The notes beneath the pieces were generated by a model, which was given only the letters and a program-made list of their open reading frames with translations, was not told the origin of the DNA and made no database searches. The translations under genes and the position numbers were made by a program. DNA of 64,000 nucleotides from Clarkia xantiana subsp. parviflora. Lineage: Eukaryota; Streptophyta; Magnoliopsida; Myrtales; Onagraceae. Of the stretch, positions 21,941 through 31,804 are shown in pieces. The stretch lies in NCBI GenBank assembly GCA_036873135.1, contig JAPTYO010000002.1, positions 34,339,452-34,403,451 of the forward strand. The letters run 5' to 3'. Numbering within the stretch: the stretch's first letter is position 1; the number at the start of each line of letters is the position of its first letter.

Positions 21941-22583
21941 ACCATGTATACCATTTAAAGGGTATCAGAAGAGATCATCGCACCATACTGAGAAGGATTC
22001 CATGAGAAAATAATTGCAAAGTAAAGTTGTATAAAGAACACATAATGTTTTTTCTTGATGGGATAGCAGGTATGATGTGAAGAAAAGCACAAAAGAAAGA
22101 TAAGGAAAGGAAAGCATACAAAGGAGAAGTCCATGACCAAAGGATCATACACAGAAGCACAAGAGGTTATCATGAAAAGTAGCGAGTTATCCTACCATCC
22201 ATAGCACAAGTCAAGAGAAGTATCTCAAAGGAACCCAACACCACCAAGGAGGATAGCAAAGACATGAAATCCAAAGTTCAAGGCTCTCAAAATAAACTCG
22301 ACCCATCAAAAAGAGAATTGCCTTACAAGTCGCACAAATCAACCTCCGACAAACGTTATTGTCTTGCATGTCGCCCTCGCGTGACCTATGCTCGTATCAG
22401 ACTTGAACATTGTCAAGCACAACTCATGAAGGAGACATCTAAAGAGCATAAAGGATACAACATCCGAAAAGACGAGACATCGGGACCTAACCCAACAAAC
22501 ATAGCCTAAACAAAAGGCAACTATAGCAATGAAGGCTCTCCAATGAGAAAGGAATACTAAAGCACAACTCCATACATCGTGAT

Positions 22584-22790
22584 GTGGCTATCATGTCCAC
22601 ATACACTGAAGTGGCTATCATGTCCACATATCTTGGAGTGGCTATCATGTCCACATACCTTGAAGTGGCTATCATGTCCACATACCCTGAACTGGCTATC
22701 ATGTCCACACACTACAGAAGGGCTATCACTCCGACACATCACGAAGTGGCTATCACGTCCACATACCCCGAAGTGATTATCATGGCAGCA
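22584..22790. repeat. 27-bp tandem array in element B
   Basis: Eight copies of GTGGCTATCATGTCCACATA plus a variable 7 bp (starts 22584, 22611, 22638 and so on). The same motif is tandemly repeated in A (26241-26340) and, inverted, in H (9850-9995). Confidence 0.9.
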
Positions 22791-23098
22791 CATCATAAAA
22801 CATCTGTCAAAGACATGCATTGTAAAGACACCATCCCAACCACGAACATCAAAAGGCTACGCCTAGCCTTAGGAGGAGGTTCAAGAAAAAGGAAAAACAA
22901 CACCCTTCGTACGCTCATCAACGGTAGGCACTTATATTTCAACCCACAGGGTGATACCAGGAAGGAGACGTCCTCATTATGAAGACAACCTCCATATCTC
23001 ACGAAATCAACCATGAAGCAAAGAATCACGACAAGTACTATTGAGGGCATATAACAAAACAATCCCCACAACGATCACAACTACGATACTAGTAGAGG

Positions 23099-23850
23099 CT
23101 AACTCAAGAGCAGTCTCCACCAAACTCCAAAGCAAGAATTTGCTATCTTAATCAGAGCCATGGCAAGAGAAAGGAACCTCAATGAAAGGTGATGATCACA
23201 CCCATCACCAAAAGAAAAATCTTCAACGCAGGGGTTAATAACATAACCCATAGGAAAGACAAAAACACCTTCAAAAGTCGTCAAATCTACATGAAGATGA
23301 AATAAACTTGAGACTCGGCCCCTCGGCTGGGGGGCAGGGGATAGAGAAGAGACATCAAGACCTATGATCACCCCATCGCCAGCCACAGGTTGTTTCCTTT
23401 TGTCAAGCAAAGAGGGCGCCTCTTCAACCACTACCTCCTTATCATGGGAGGGAGTCAGCAAGGGGGCACTTGAAGGAGAGCCTCTCGCGGTTTCCTTCTT
23501 CTTGGCAGCCGAGGGCCCGACCTCAGAGTCAGGCTTCCGCGCCTTGGATTTAGATTGACTTGAACTCTCACCCACCACAAGAACCATTCGGTAACCAGGG
23601 AAGAACGCTCTAACAACAAGAAGGAAGCAGCATGAGAACAATCATAAATATATCACAAAGAAAAGAGAAGGGAAAAAGAACATACTGGAAGCATTAGCAG
23701 CCATCCCTGACTTAGAAAATTTCTTGGCCTGATAAGCAGAACTAGAGGGTTCTTCCCTCTCATCCGATTCAACGGTCTCCCTGTCTGAAGAAGAAAGCTT
23801 CCCAAAAGTGAGTCATCTATACGAGCAACCAACGCAAAGATCAACCCTTA
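23099..23850 (-). pseudogene. Antisense gene of element B, exon-like segments
   Basis: On the minus strand, a segment near 23800-23690 encodes EPSSSAYQAKKFSKSGMAAN and ends at a GTATGT donor. After CTTGTTGTTAG (about 23615) the frame continues with MVLVVGESSSQSKSKARKPD and runs to about 23330 with low-complexity acidic and serine/proline sequence. The segments and borders match those of H (about 8896-9600, plus strand), so this is a conserved, apparently spliced antisense transcript unit and not a chance frame. The product would be basic and serine-rich at its start, with no recognised domain. Later parts look decayed. Confidence 0.5.
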
Positions 23851-24229
23851 CTCATGGAGGGGCGAGATACGCCTACTACGGGGGCAACCTTAACACCAAG
23901 GGAAGAGGGCGAACTTTTAGTTTCCCCAAATGGAGCAACGCTCCAGCACATCCGAAGGAAGGGTCAACCCTTAACACATGTCAATAGACCCCTTCGCTCG
24001 CGGCGGTAAGAAGAAAGCTTGTAAGCTTTTTCACCCTCACTTTTATGGGGAACAAATTGCAGGGTAAAGGTCAAGAGTTATACACACGCTCCAACGAATG
24101 AAGGAAAAATGTTACACATGCCGAAGGTCGAGGTTAATGGACAATGCTCACGCTAGTACGAGGGAGGCGGAACGTTGTGTCCCATTGAGTGGCAGAGTTC
24201 CCACCCTCAAGTAAAGGAGAGGTCTATGC

Positions 24230-24560
24230 TCTCACCTTTGCACTTATGCTCATATTCATGATTAACATCTATAGGTACATCAATATCATCACTCATGCTT
24301 ATACTCACAACCCGTCCATACATACATACATGTTCATGCTTGCACTCATATGCATGCCCACATACACACTCCCGTGTGTTCAAACATTTAGACGTCCATG
24401 CACATGGCCGCCATATATTCATGCATACATTCATGACTACAATCGCAGCATGTCTACACCCACTCCCATACTTGTGTCCCTACTTGCATGTATGCTAGTA
24501 CACATTTTCATATTCATGATACATCCATGTTCACTCCTAGTTAACATCCCATGGGTTTAT
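24230..24560. repeat. CA/TG-rich low-complexity stretch in B
   Basis: Words such as CATACATACATG and CTCATATGCATGCCCACATA dominate. It is the counterpart of 7640-8170 in H. Confidence 0.6.
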
Positions 24561-24940
24561 TTTCAAGCATCCCATACTTAGAAAAATTTTAGACCAAAAT
24601 TAATTTTTCTCTCCACTTAGACAAATCCCGGCATGAAATTGAAGCGTGGATCCGTTTAACTATGTTCATATTGCATCCCCATGCGTGTGTGTATTTCTCG
24701 AGTATGCGCCCGTAGCAAGGATAGATTTTTTATTTCCACCTCAGACGGACGCGTGCTTGGACATGTGTCCGTGCTATTCTGACATTTACAATTCCTCTAT
24801 CTTATAAGGCAGGGGGCAGAGTCAGAGGCACACATCCATGGGTAAGTAAGCATTCAGACAGAAGGTAAAATCCCGACTTCAAATTGCGCGTGTCATACCA
24901 TCCTAAAATAGAGTCAATCAAGGGTCAGGCCATTGGTTGA

Positions 24941-24952
24941 CTCGGGGGCATG
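24941..24952 (+). other. Polypurine tract of element B
   Basis: CTCGGGGGCATG directly precedes the TGATGG start of the 3' LTR. The same tract is seen reversed in H just right of 7414. Confidence 0.75.
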
Positions 24953-25735
24953 TGATGGATATACGCCCAATTTGAACCCGTTGACTTCTGAATTGTTTCA
25001 TTTTGATCACCCCGTTAATGATTGTAAATCGAAAATTCAACCCGAACACTTCGCGAAAACACCAACGGTCCGGACGAGGCCGAAGCGCTCGTCCGGCCAA
25101 GTTAGACTCACCTAGGTGAGGTCGGGTGGCCACACCCGACCTCCCCTAGGGGAGATCGGGTCAGCCAACCCGATCTCCCCTAGGGGAGATCGGGTTGGCC
25201 AACCCTATCTCCCCTAGGAGGGGTTGGGTGGCCTCACCCAACCCCTACCCTTGGGGGTCGGATTTTCCTTCCCCCCAAGGGCCCCGACACCATTCTTGGA
25301 CTCCCATAATCAGTTTATTTCCGCCAACCTTCTCCGTACCCTAAGGTCTTAATTACGGGTTTAAAGGATAATTAACTATGTTTAAAGGTTAACGATGTCA
25401 TTAAGCCACCTTAATGACATCGTTGCCTATAAATACAACACCTCCACTATTCATTTGATCATCTTGACAAGTTGGATAATTTTGCTCTGACATCTCTCTA
25501 GCTTTATCTCTCTAAAACCGTACTGACTTAGGCATCGGAGAGGGTTCATCAGGCACCACCCCTCCCCTCTGTGCCTGGTATTGCCCTTCTTGCAGGGCGA
25601 GAGGAGAAGAGAAGCTAAGGACGGAAGGACACAAGCTAGGACAACGCAACCCGAGAGCACCAAACCCGCAACATCTCCAGTGAGGGACAAGGCTTAGGTC
25701 GACCGCCCGTTGACCCGAGACTTTGGAACCTAACA
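24953..25735 (+). repeat. 3' LTR of element B
   Basis: The 783-bp LTR is nearly identical to 15957-16704 apart from a few substitutions and one additional 35-bp palindromic unit in U3. It ends CCTAACA, followed by the TSD CTTAG. Confidence 0.94.
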
Positions 25736-25740
25736 CTTAG

Positions 25741-25942
25741 GGTCACTCGAGGGCCGCATTCCGGAGTCGGGACGCTTTGCCTTTGGCCGAGGCGGGGTGT
25801 CAGCAGCAGCAACGACACGCTCTGTCACAAGCAGGGATCGACCTGCAAACAAGAAGTCGTAAAAAGTCATAGTGTAACACTGTTCATCTAAGATCGCCAG
25901 CTTACGAGATTTGCAGGGACTACCATACCAAACATAGAGCAC
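25741..25942 (-). pseudogene. Antisense gene of element A, upstream exon
   Basis: After an acceptor-like site CTTGTTTGCAG (plus 25843-25853), the minus-strand exon encodes LLVTERVVAAADTPPRPKAK and more basic/proline sequence until it meets the right TSD of B at 25740. If B and one TSD copy are disregarded, the frame at this point agrees with the frame resuming at 15951. The LVTERV motif is shared with H (LVTERVLAVGKSSSQSKS) and, less well, with B (MVLVVGESSSQSKS), marking these as related antisense genes. Function is unknown. Confidence 0.5.
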
Positions 25943-26240
25943 ACACGCGTCAACACACTAAGAGGGGGAGCAACGCCCCTCGTTCAAAAGCTAAGTATGG
26001 AGATGCTAAGCGTAGCACGCACACGTCGATACACTAAGAGGGTGAACAGTACCTCTCGTCCAGAAACTGAGTATAATAATAACATACATGGCGTAGAGCA
26101 CACATGTTTCAACACGTCGAAAAGGGATAACGATCCGCTTCCAAATTCTAAGTATAAGCCCCTAAGCCCAACACCGCGCACACACATCGATATAGCAATG
26201 TCTGCTACCACCTCACGTGCAAAGTATCTAACAAATACAC

Positions 26241-26340
26241 TAAGTGGCTATCATGTCCGCGCATCTCGGAGCGGCTATCATGTCCGCGCATCTCGGAGCG
26301 GCTATCATGTTCGCGCATTGTCCAACGATTATCGTGTTCA
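26241..26340. repeat. 27-bp tandem repeat in element A
   Basis: Three to four copies of GGCTATCATGTCCGCGCATC plus TCGGAGC, sharing GGCTATCATGTCC with the arrays in B and H. Confidence 0.85.
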
Positions 26341-27381
26341 CAAGTAACGAGTTATATACATGTTCATGAGACGTATCAAGAAGGCACTCTACCTTTGGAA
26401 AAACCAAGTAGCGGTTGCAGAATGCACTCTACCTTGAATATGCTAGGTAGCGGCAACAACATGGATAGGCACGTCGCTTCGCCGACCTCTAACCGACGAC
26501 ATGGAATGGTACGTCGCCTCGTCGACCTCTGGCCTTCTCCCTACCTCGGAAAAATCAATTAGCAGTCGCTGAATGCACCCAACCTTGGAAAAACCGAGTA
26601 ACAGTCGTGGAACGCACCCTACTTTGGAAAACCCAAGTAGCAGTCGGCAAAAGGGTCAACACCCCGCGTCCGAGACAACTACATGGCGAACATCCCGACT
26701 TCAAGGTCAACTCCACATAGCGAACATCCTCTATACGGGGAAACTCTATGTTAGTAAGGGCCTCATCCCGACAATTATACAGCCTATATGGCACTACGCG
26801 TGTCTGCGCGACCCAATACTATGCGCGTCTGCGCGACCCAACACTGCGCGCGTCAGCGCGACTTGAGACATGTCTATCATGGGATATTCTCAACAACACG
26901 TCGGAGGCTTAACGCCTCGCGACTAAGGGGCTAGTGCGCCCAGGGTTAGAATCGGTATCTACAAACACCTATATGATCTACGCGCCAATATGGCACATAC
27001 TTGAGCGTACCCGGCCATGTCACTACAAACACTCCCACTCCGGGGGCAATACTATATCGAAAAAGGCCTTGTATCTCGACATATACATTGCGAACATACT
27101 CCTATTATGAGGCGTTCGTCAACGATGCGGCGGATGCATAGCACCTCGCAGTCTCAGGACCTGCGCGTCCGTAACACACACTCATCTGTGAAGTGTGAGG
27201 GTAAAAACTTTACCTCTCCTTAATTTTTTTATAACTCTTTTGCATGAGTTGTTAACATACACACATACTTACATACCTGTGTGTACATATGCATGTCTAC
27301 ATATACATACACACATTTGCATGTCCTAGTCACGTTTCTATTAATATAATCCCGGCACGTATATACTTATACCCATGTCAT

Positions 27382-27383
<2 letters not shown>

Positions 27384-27415
<32 letters not shown>
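27384..27415. repeat. AT dinucleotide microsatellite
   Basis: An uninterrupted AT run of about 15 repeats lies within element A. Confidence 0.95.
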
Positions 27416-27416
<1 letters not shown>

Positions 27417-27773
27417 TCATATCTATATGTTTAATTTCATGACATTACACGTCGTGCGTCTGCTCACATACGCGCGTATACCATGTTCGTACACAAGTTA
27501 GTATTTATACCCATGTTGCATACGTAGACTCATATTGTTATATGTGCACATATTGCATACGTATACTCGCGGCACTAACCATTTCGGCAGTTATAGTCGC
27601 TCTCATTAAACAAGAGACGAGATACTCTATCGAAAATAGAGTCAAGCAAGGGCTATATCTCGAGGCCCACGCGCCAACGGACAGTAAGTCCATGCCAAGG
27701 TAACACCCGAGCTTAAATCGAACGTGTACTCCATCGAAAATAGAGTCAAGCAAGGGCTATGCCACTACTTGAC

Positions 27774-27784
27774 TTGGGGGCAAA
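27774..27784 (+). other. Polypurine tract of element A
   Basis: TTGGGGGCAAA directly precedes the TGATGGGTATACG start of the 3' LTR. The same tract type precedes the 3' LTRs of C and D. Confidence 0.8.
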
Positions 27785-28678
27785 TGATGGGTATACGTCC
27801 GATTCAGGTTTGTATTATATTATTCGGAATTCGTTTACACGTTATACCCACCAACGGCCCTAAAATATTCACCCGCGAGTTTAAAACGGTCCGGGATATG
27901 TACGCGCGTGTCCCAGATCAAAAACTCGTCCGGATTGTCACCACAATCCGGACCTCCAGATTATCCAACAATTAGGACCACACCGTATTGTTGTAATACC
28001 CCGGTGTGGTCCGGATTGCTCCCCGCGAATACGAGCAAACCCCTATATATATATACACTACACCCATAGGGCTTCCCTACATCAACTTTACGTTCGTCCA
28101 TGCCCGGTTCATATTTTACATTAAACCGGCGCCAGACCATTCAAAACCGGGTTAGAGTCCAAAGTTCCCTATAAATAGGAGCCTTGGTCACCCATTTCAG
28201 AGTTAAGTTGACAAGGAAGCTCTAACCTCTCTCTAGCTTTCTCTCTCTAGATCTCTAATTTAAGCATCAGAGAGGGTTCATCGCACTCCACCCCCCTCTA
28301 TGTGGTGTGCGATATTACCCCTTGTGCAAGTGTTAGGAGGAATGCGTGCACATACCGCAAGGCGCGTACACGCGCATACTCTGCAAGGTGCGTACACGCG
28401 CATACTCTACAAGGCGCGCACATGCGCATACACCGCAAGGTTAATACATGCGCAGACACTACAAGATACTCAAAAACTTAGTCATTTTAAGGGCTTACAA
28501 GTCCCCAACAGTCCGACGCTCCGAATCTCTGACAGTCCGACGGTCTGACTCTCCAACAGTCCGACATCCCGACTGTCGGACACCCGCGAGCTCAAACAAC
28601 CTGTTGGCATAAATACAAAACACTTCAAGGACCCGACGAATTTTGAGTCAACGACCAACAAAGAGTCTGGATCCAACA
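27785..28678 (+). repeat. 3' LTR of element A
   Basis: The 894-bp LTR ends GATCCAACA and is followed by TSD GTTAA. Compared with the 5' LTR it has an 81-bp extra segment (about 27939-28019) with two hairpins, flanked by a direct repeat TCCGGATTG, and it has fewer 26-bp and CCGACGCT repeats. Confidence 0.92.
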
Positions 28679-28683
28679 GTTAA

Positions 28684-28870
28684 TATGTGTGGGATGTATT
28701 CCTTGACCGACGCGCGTGCAGAGTAGTCAACTCTCGTAGTGGTGAGTCACTTTCCGCAGTTAATAACCGCGGGATGAGAGGTCTTTTGAGGAAAGGACAG
28801 TCCTCTATCCTAAGCGCGCCTACGCCTAGGGGGCCCGTTTTGTCGGTTCCCAGGTCCCACGGTTAATAAC
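28684..28870. other. Host flank between elements A and E
   Basis: GC-rich sequence with no gene. The phrase GTTAATAACCGCGG occurs twice (about 28760 and 28862), and a partial copy GTTAATATGTG overlaps the TSD of A, so this may be a remnant of a repeat with a period of about 100 bp. Confidence 0.5.
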
Positions 28871-28875
28871 CGCGG

Positions 28876-29518
28876 TGTTAGATTACGTGGAGTAATCACT
28901 ACGGAAATTAAAACCATGGTACATGCTAGTAATCAAAATTACGCAGCGGAAGATTCGCACATACCTTAACAGTAGTCCGTAGTCCCAAGATCTTTGCAGG
29001 AGGGAGTTCACGATCCTCTGGCCGGCACCCGTAGAGGTTCTTGTGAAGGATGCCCTACGTGGTATATTCTTCACAGCAAAGCCTCTGATCGATTCTTGGC
29101 ATGAGACAGATCTCCGGAGTGTTTGCTCGAAAGAAAATTGGCACACCCTTGGTGGATATATGGTTCGGCCGAATATGGTGTCTCTGGGGGAAGGGTTCTC
29201 CCTTAAAACACCACTTAAAGGGAATTGTGATTAACCCTAATAAAACCCCTAACTCCCTTAAAGGGAATTCTGATTAACCCTAATAAAACCCATATCTACC
29301 CATATATGTAGGAGGAGTAATGTGGACAAAAGTCCACTTTACCCCCACCCATAATTCGGCCGGCCATGTATAGTATAGGGAGGCCTAATTTTGGGCCTCT
29401 CATGTCAATTGGATTTAAGTCTGGCCCAATGTCCTAAAGTGACATGTACCCAATTAACTTAGGTAACATACACATTTAATGGTCTTCCATTTATGGCGCC
29501 CATCACCATATGCTTATA
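28876..29518 (-). repeat. 3' LTR of element E, reversed
   Basis: On the minus strand it starts TATAAGCATATGG (the usual TG is TA here) and ends CGTAATCTAACA. It is 643 bp, longer than its partner because of a duplicated AAGGGAATTNTGATTAACCC segment (about 29215-29290). Confidence 0.85.
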
Positions 29519-30634
29519 GCTCCCACTCGCCGGAATGGGAGGGTGCCTGTTAATGTATTGTCGTCCAAATTTGCATCAACATTTCACTCCTTAGATCTAA
29601 TCATTTGCTTCCGAATAGTTCATACGAGGTTTTCCATGCGACCGGCGGACACGACGGGCATCGTACTACTCATATGTTAAGAGTGTTGTAGCGCCCGCGA
29701 AACGTTGATTCCCTTTTCCCCAATCAACTTGTTATAAAAAGCATTTATATAGTGTCGCGCTGTATCCTAGGTCAACTGATAATTCTCCTTTTTCCTAGTT
29801 TCCTCATAGGAACACTTCTCCAAGGCATTTGTACAAGTATTCACAACATTCAACTAATATCCGGTTGGTGGCCACCTAGTGAATACAAGAGTCGGTGAAT
29901 TACAGGTGAACTTGAACATCCCCATCGCTCATATCCTTACCTTAGTCAAACCCAACCGGTTTCGAAAGACGCGGCCACTGGGCCTTTTTGTTCAGCACTA
30001 CGGTCGTACGCTGGGAAGCGAACATTGAGCCTGACCTTAGATATGAGTTATGAGTCCGTGAGGATACTTTGGGTGACTCTTCATAAGGCTCCAGGGATCA
30101 ATCACACACTCGAGGTGAAGAAGTTTGCGCCCGCCAGAGTCACGAGGATTCTTTCCTAGCCCAACCGAGCTGTGACCCCGTGGTCGGACGTGGCACGCGT
30201 AGTATGAAGCACACGTCCATAACATACCTGAACGTTTAAGTTAAAAGGAATTGGACATGTCAAATCATGCTATCGCAGATTCTCATCTGGCCTATAATGT
30301 GGATTAATGACAAACAAAGTTTATCACGACGATCTACAAAACGAAGATCATGTCAAGTTACTTCGATAAAGATGATCGTTCTGCGTAATCAGGTTTATCC
30401 CCCTGACTCTTAGCCAGCCTTGCTTAGTAGAGGCCTCCCTCCACCGCAAGATGACCGTACTTGCGTGACGAGGTAAGGCCCACATTCGACATAGTTTTGG
30501 CAGAGGATTGGGTCCTCCTACGACTTAATTTATAGACCGAAAATTTGATGTAATCAAAACATTATGACGTCGATTGATCATAAACTCAGTTGCAATTCTT
30601 TCGCTTACAAAATGTTTACAGATACATGCCACTT
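29519..30634 (-). other. 3' untranslated region of element E
   Basis: It begins with a purine-rich GAGTGGGAGC tract on the minus strand beside the LTR. It is conserved with 40476-41609, 47145-48276 and 55303-56422. No gene is seen; a short frame shared by all copies (about 62-75 residues) is probably fortuitous. Confidence 0.6.
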
Positions 30635-31804
30635 TTAAACCCTATGCAATCCAAGTAGTTTTACATGCTTTTCGAATATTTCCCTACGTAATGGTTTAGT
30701 TAATGGGTCCGCAATCATGTTGTCAGTGGATAAGTATTCCATAGTGATTATATTGTCTTCTACCATAGATTTAGCATAAAAATATTTCACATCAAGCAGC
30801 ACAGTAAGAAGCCTTTTCAGCCAGACCACTTCCTGTGCGTTCTTGGAGAGGGCAACGAATTCGGATTCCATCGTGGACAACGAGACACGGGTTTGCATCT
30901 TGCTCGTCCATGAAATGGCGGCATTAGCAAGGAGAAGCACTCCTCCTGCGGTGGACTTACGATCACCCGAATCGCCACCATGGTCAGCGTCACTGTAACC
31001 GGTCAATTCTAACTTCCCGCCCTCATAGCACAGTGCGTAGTCGGCAGTACCTTTCAGATAACGAATAATTCGTTTTACAGCCTTTAAATGTTGATAGCCA
31101 GGATCTGATTGGAAACGTGCTACTAGGCCCACAACGTAACAGATATCCGGACTGGTGCATTGCATGGCGTACATCAAATTACCGACAATGCTTAAATACT
31201 CCGCACCCTTCATCTGTTCACGCTCTGCCAGGTTCTTGGGGCTGTCCCATTTTGACAGTGCGCACCCAAACACCACCGGCGTATCCACTGGTTTGGCATC
31301 CCGTAATCTGAATATTTTCAACAGTTTGTTGATATAAGCTTCTTGAGACAGACACGATTTCCGGGTAGCCCGATCTCTAGCAATTTTAATGCCCAAGATG
31401 TACGTGGATTCTCCCATGTCTTTCATCTCAAATACATATACCAACCATGACTTTGACTTGTTCATAAAATTCACATCGTTTGCGGCAATGAATATGTCGT
31501 CCACGTATAAGGTTAAGATGACATAATTAGACCTGGAGGTCTTATAATACACGCATGGATCCTCGTGAAGATTCACGAATCCGTTTCCTAAGGTTTCCTT
31601 GTGGAATCTGCAGTACCATTGCCGAGATGACTGTTTAAGACCGTAGATGGATCTTTGGAGTTTACAAACTTTACGCTCTTTACCAAAAGTAATGAAACCC
31701 TCCGATTGCTCCATGTAGATCTCTTCCTCTAGGTTTCCGTGGAGGAATGCGATATTAACATCCATTTGGTGCAGCTCGAGATCGAGTCTTGCGACCAAGA
31801 CCAT
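30635..31804 (-). pseudogene. pol: Copia pol remnant of E: reverse transcriptase and RNase H
   Basis: This 389-residue frame is the longest real coding remnant in the window. It contains the RT motifs LHQMDVNIAFLHGN (catalytic Asp at residue 15), YGLKQSSRQW (54-63) and YVDD (100-103), then the Copia-type connection and RNase H motifs TGYSDADHGGD, STMESEFVALS and STDNMIADPLTKPL. Compared with F and G, about 35 residues carrying SNSQAAIA and HSWTKHI are missing in frame (LLTVLL joins directly to DVKYFY), which removes part of RNase H. The start of the RT domain, integrase and protease are absent: stops and rearranged GGAACAATGCTTCTTATCG repeats lie upstream. It replicates nothing now. Confidence 0.9.

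Larger units (their letters stand above)
15957..25735 (+). mobile_element. Element B: complete nested Gypsy-type LTR retrotransposon, non-autonomous
   Basis: LTRs at 15957-16704 and 24953-25735 begin TGATGGATATACGCCC and end CCTAACA. They are flanked by a perfect TSD, CTTAG (15952-15956 and 25736-25740). A primer site follows at 16707 and a polypurine tract (CTCGGGGGCATG) ends at 24952. The 9.8-kb element keeps a broken gag and a protease remnant but no recognisable reverse transcriptase or integrase; the rest is tandem arrays and an antisense gene. LTR identity is high (few substitutions plus one 35-bp indel), so B is younger than its host A. Confidence 0.94.
25943..27772 (+). other. Right part of element A interior
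   Basis: No coding motif is seen. It holds a 27-bp array (26241-26340), further ACATGGCGAACATCC-type repeats (26680-26760), repeated GCGCGTCTGCGCGACCCAA words (26795-26865) and an AT microsatellite at 27384-27415. Confidence 0.55.
5425..28678 (+). mobile_element. Element A: large Gypsy-type LTR retrotransposon with nested insertions
   Basis: The two LTRs (5425-6288, 27785-28678) begin TGATGGGTATACG and end GATCCAACA. The element is flanked by a perfect 5-bp TSD, GTTAA (5420-5424 and 28679-28683). A primer site follows the 5' LTR and a polypurine tract precedes the 3' LTR. It spans 23.3 kb, of which 9.8 kb is element B and about 3.4 kb is element H, leaving roughly 10 kb of its own. No gag, reverse transcriptase or integrase is recognisable, so it looks like a non-autonomous large retrotransposon derivative of the Tat type. 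Its own content is tandem arrays and an antisense gene. The LTRs differ by many substitutions and an 81-bp indel, so the insertion is old. Confidence 0.93.

Noticed and set aside
30635..31804. Endogenous plant pararetrovirus instead of Copia
   Set aside because: Domain order and motifs (STMESEF, ADPLTKPL, YVDD, flanking LTRs with tRNA-Met site and 5-bp target copies) fit Copia; no movement or coat protein motif is seen.
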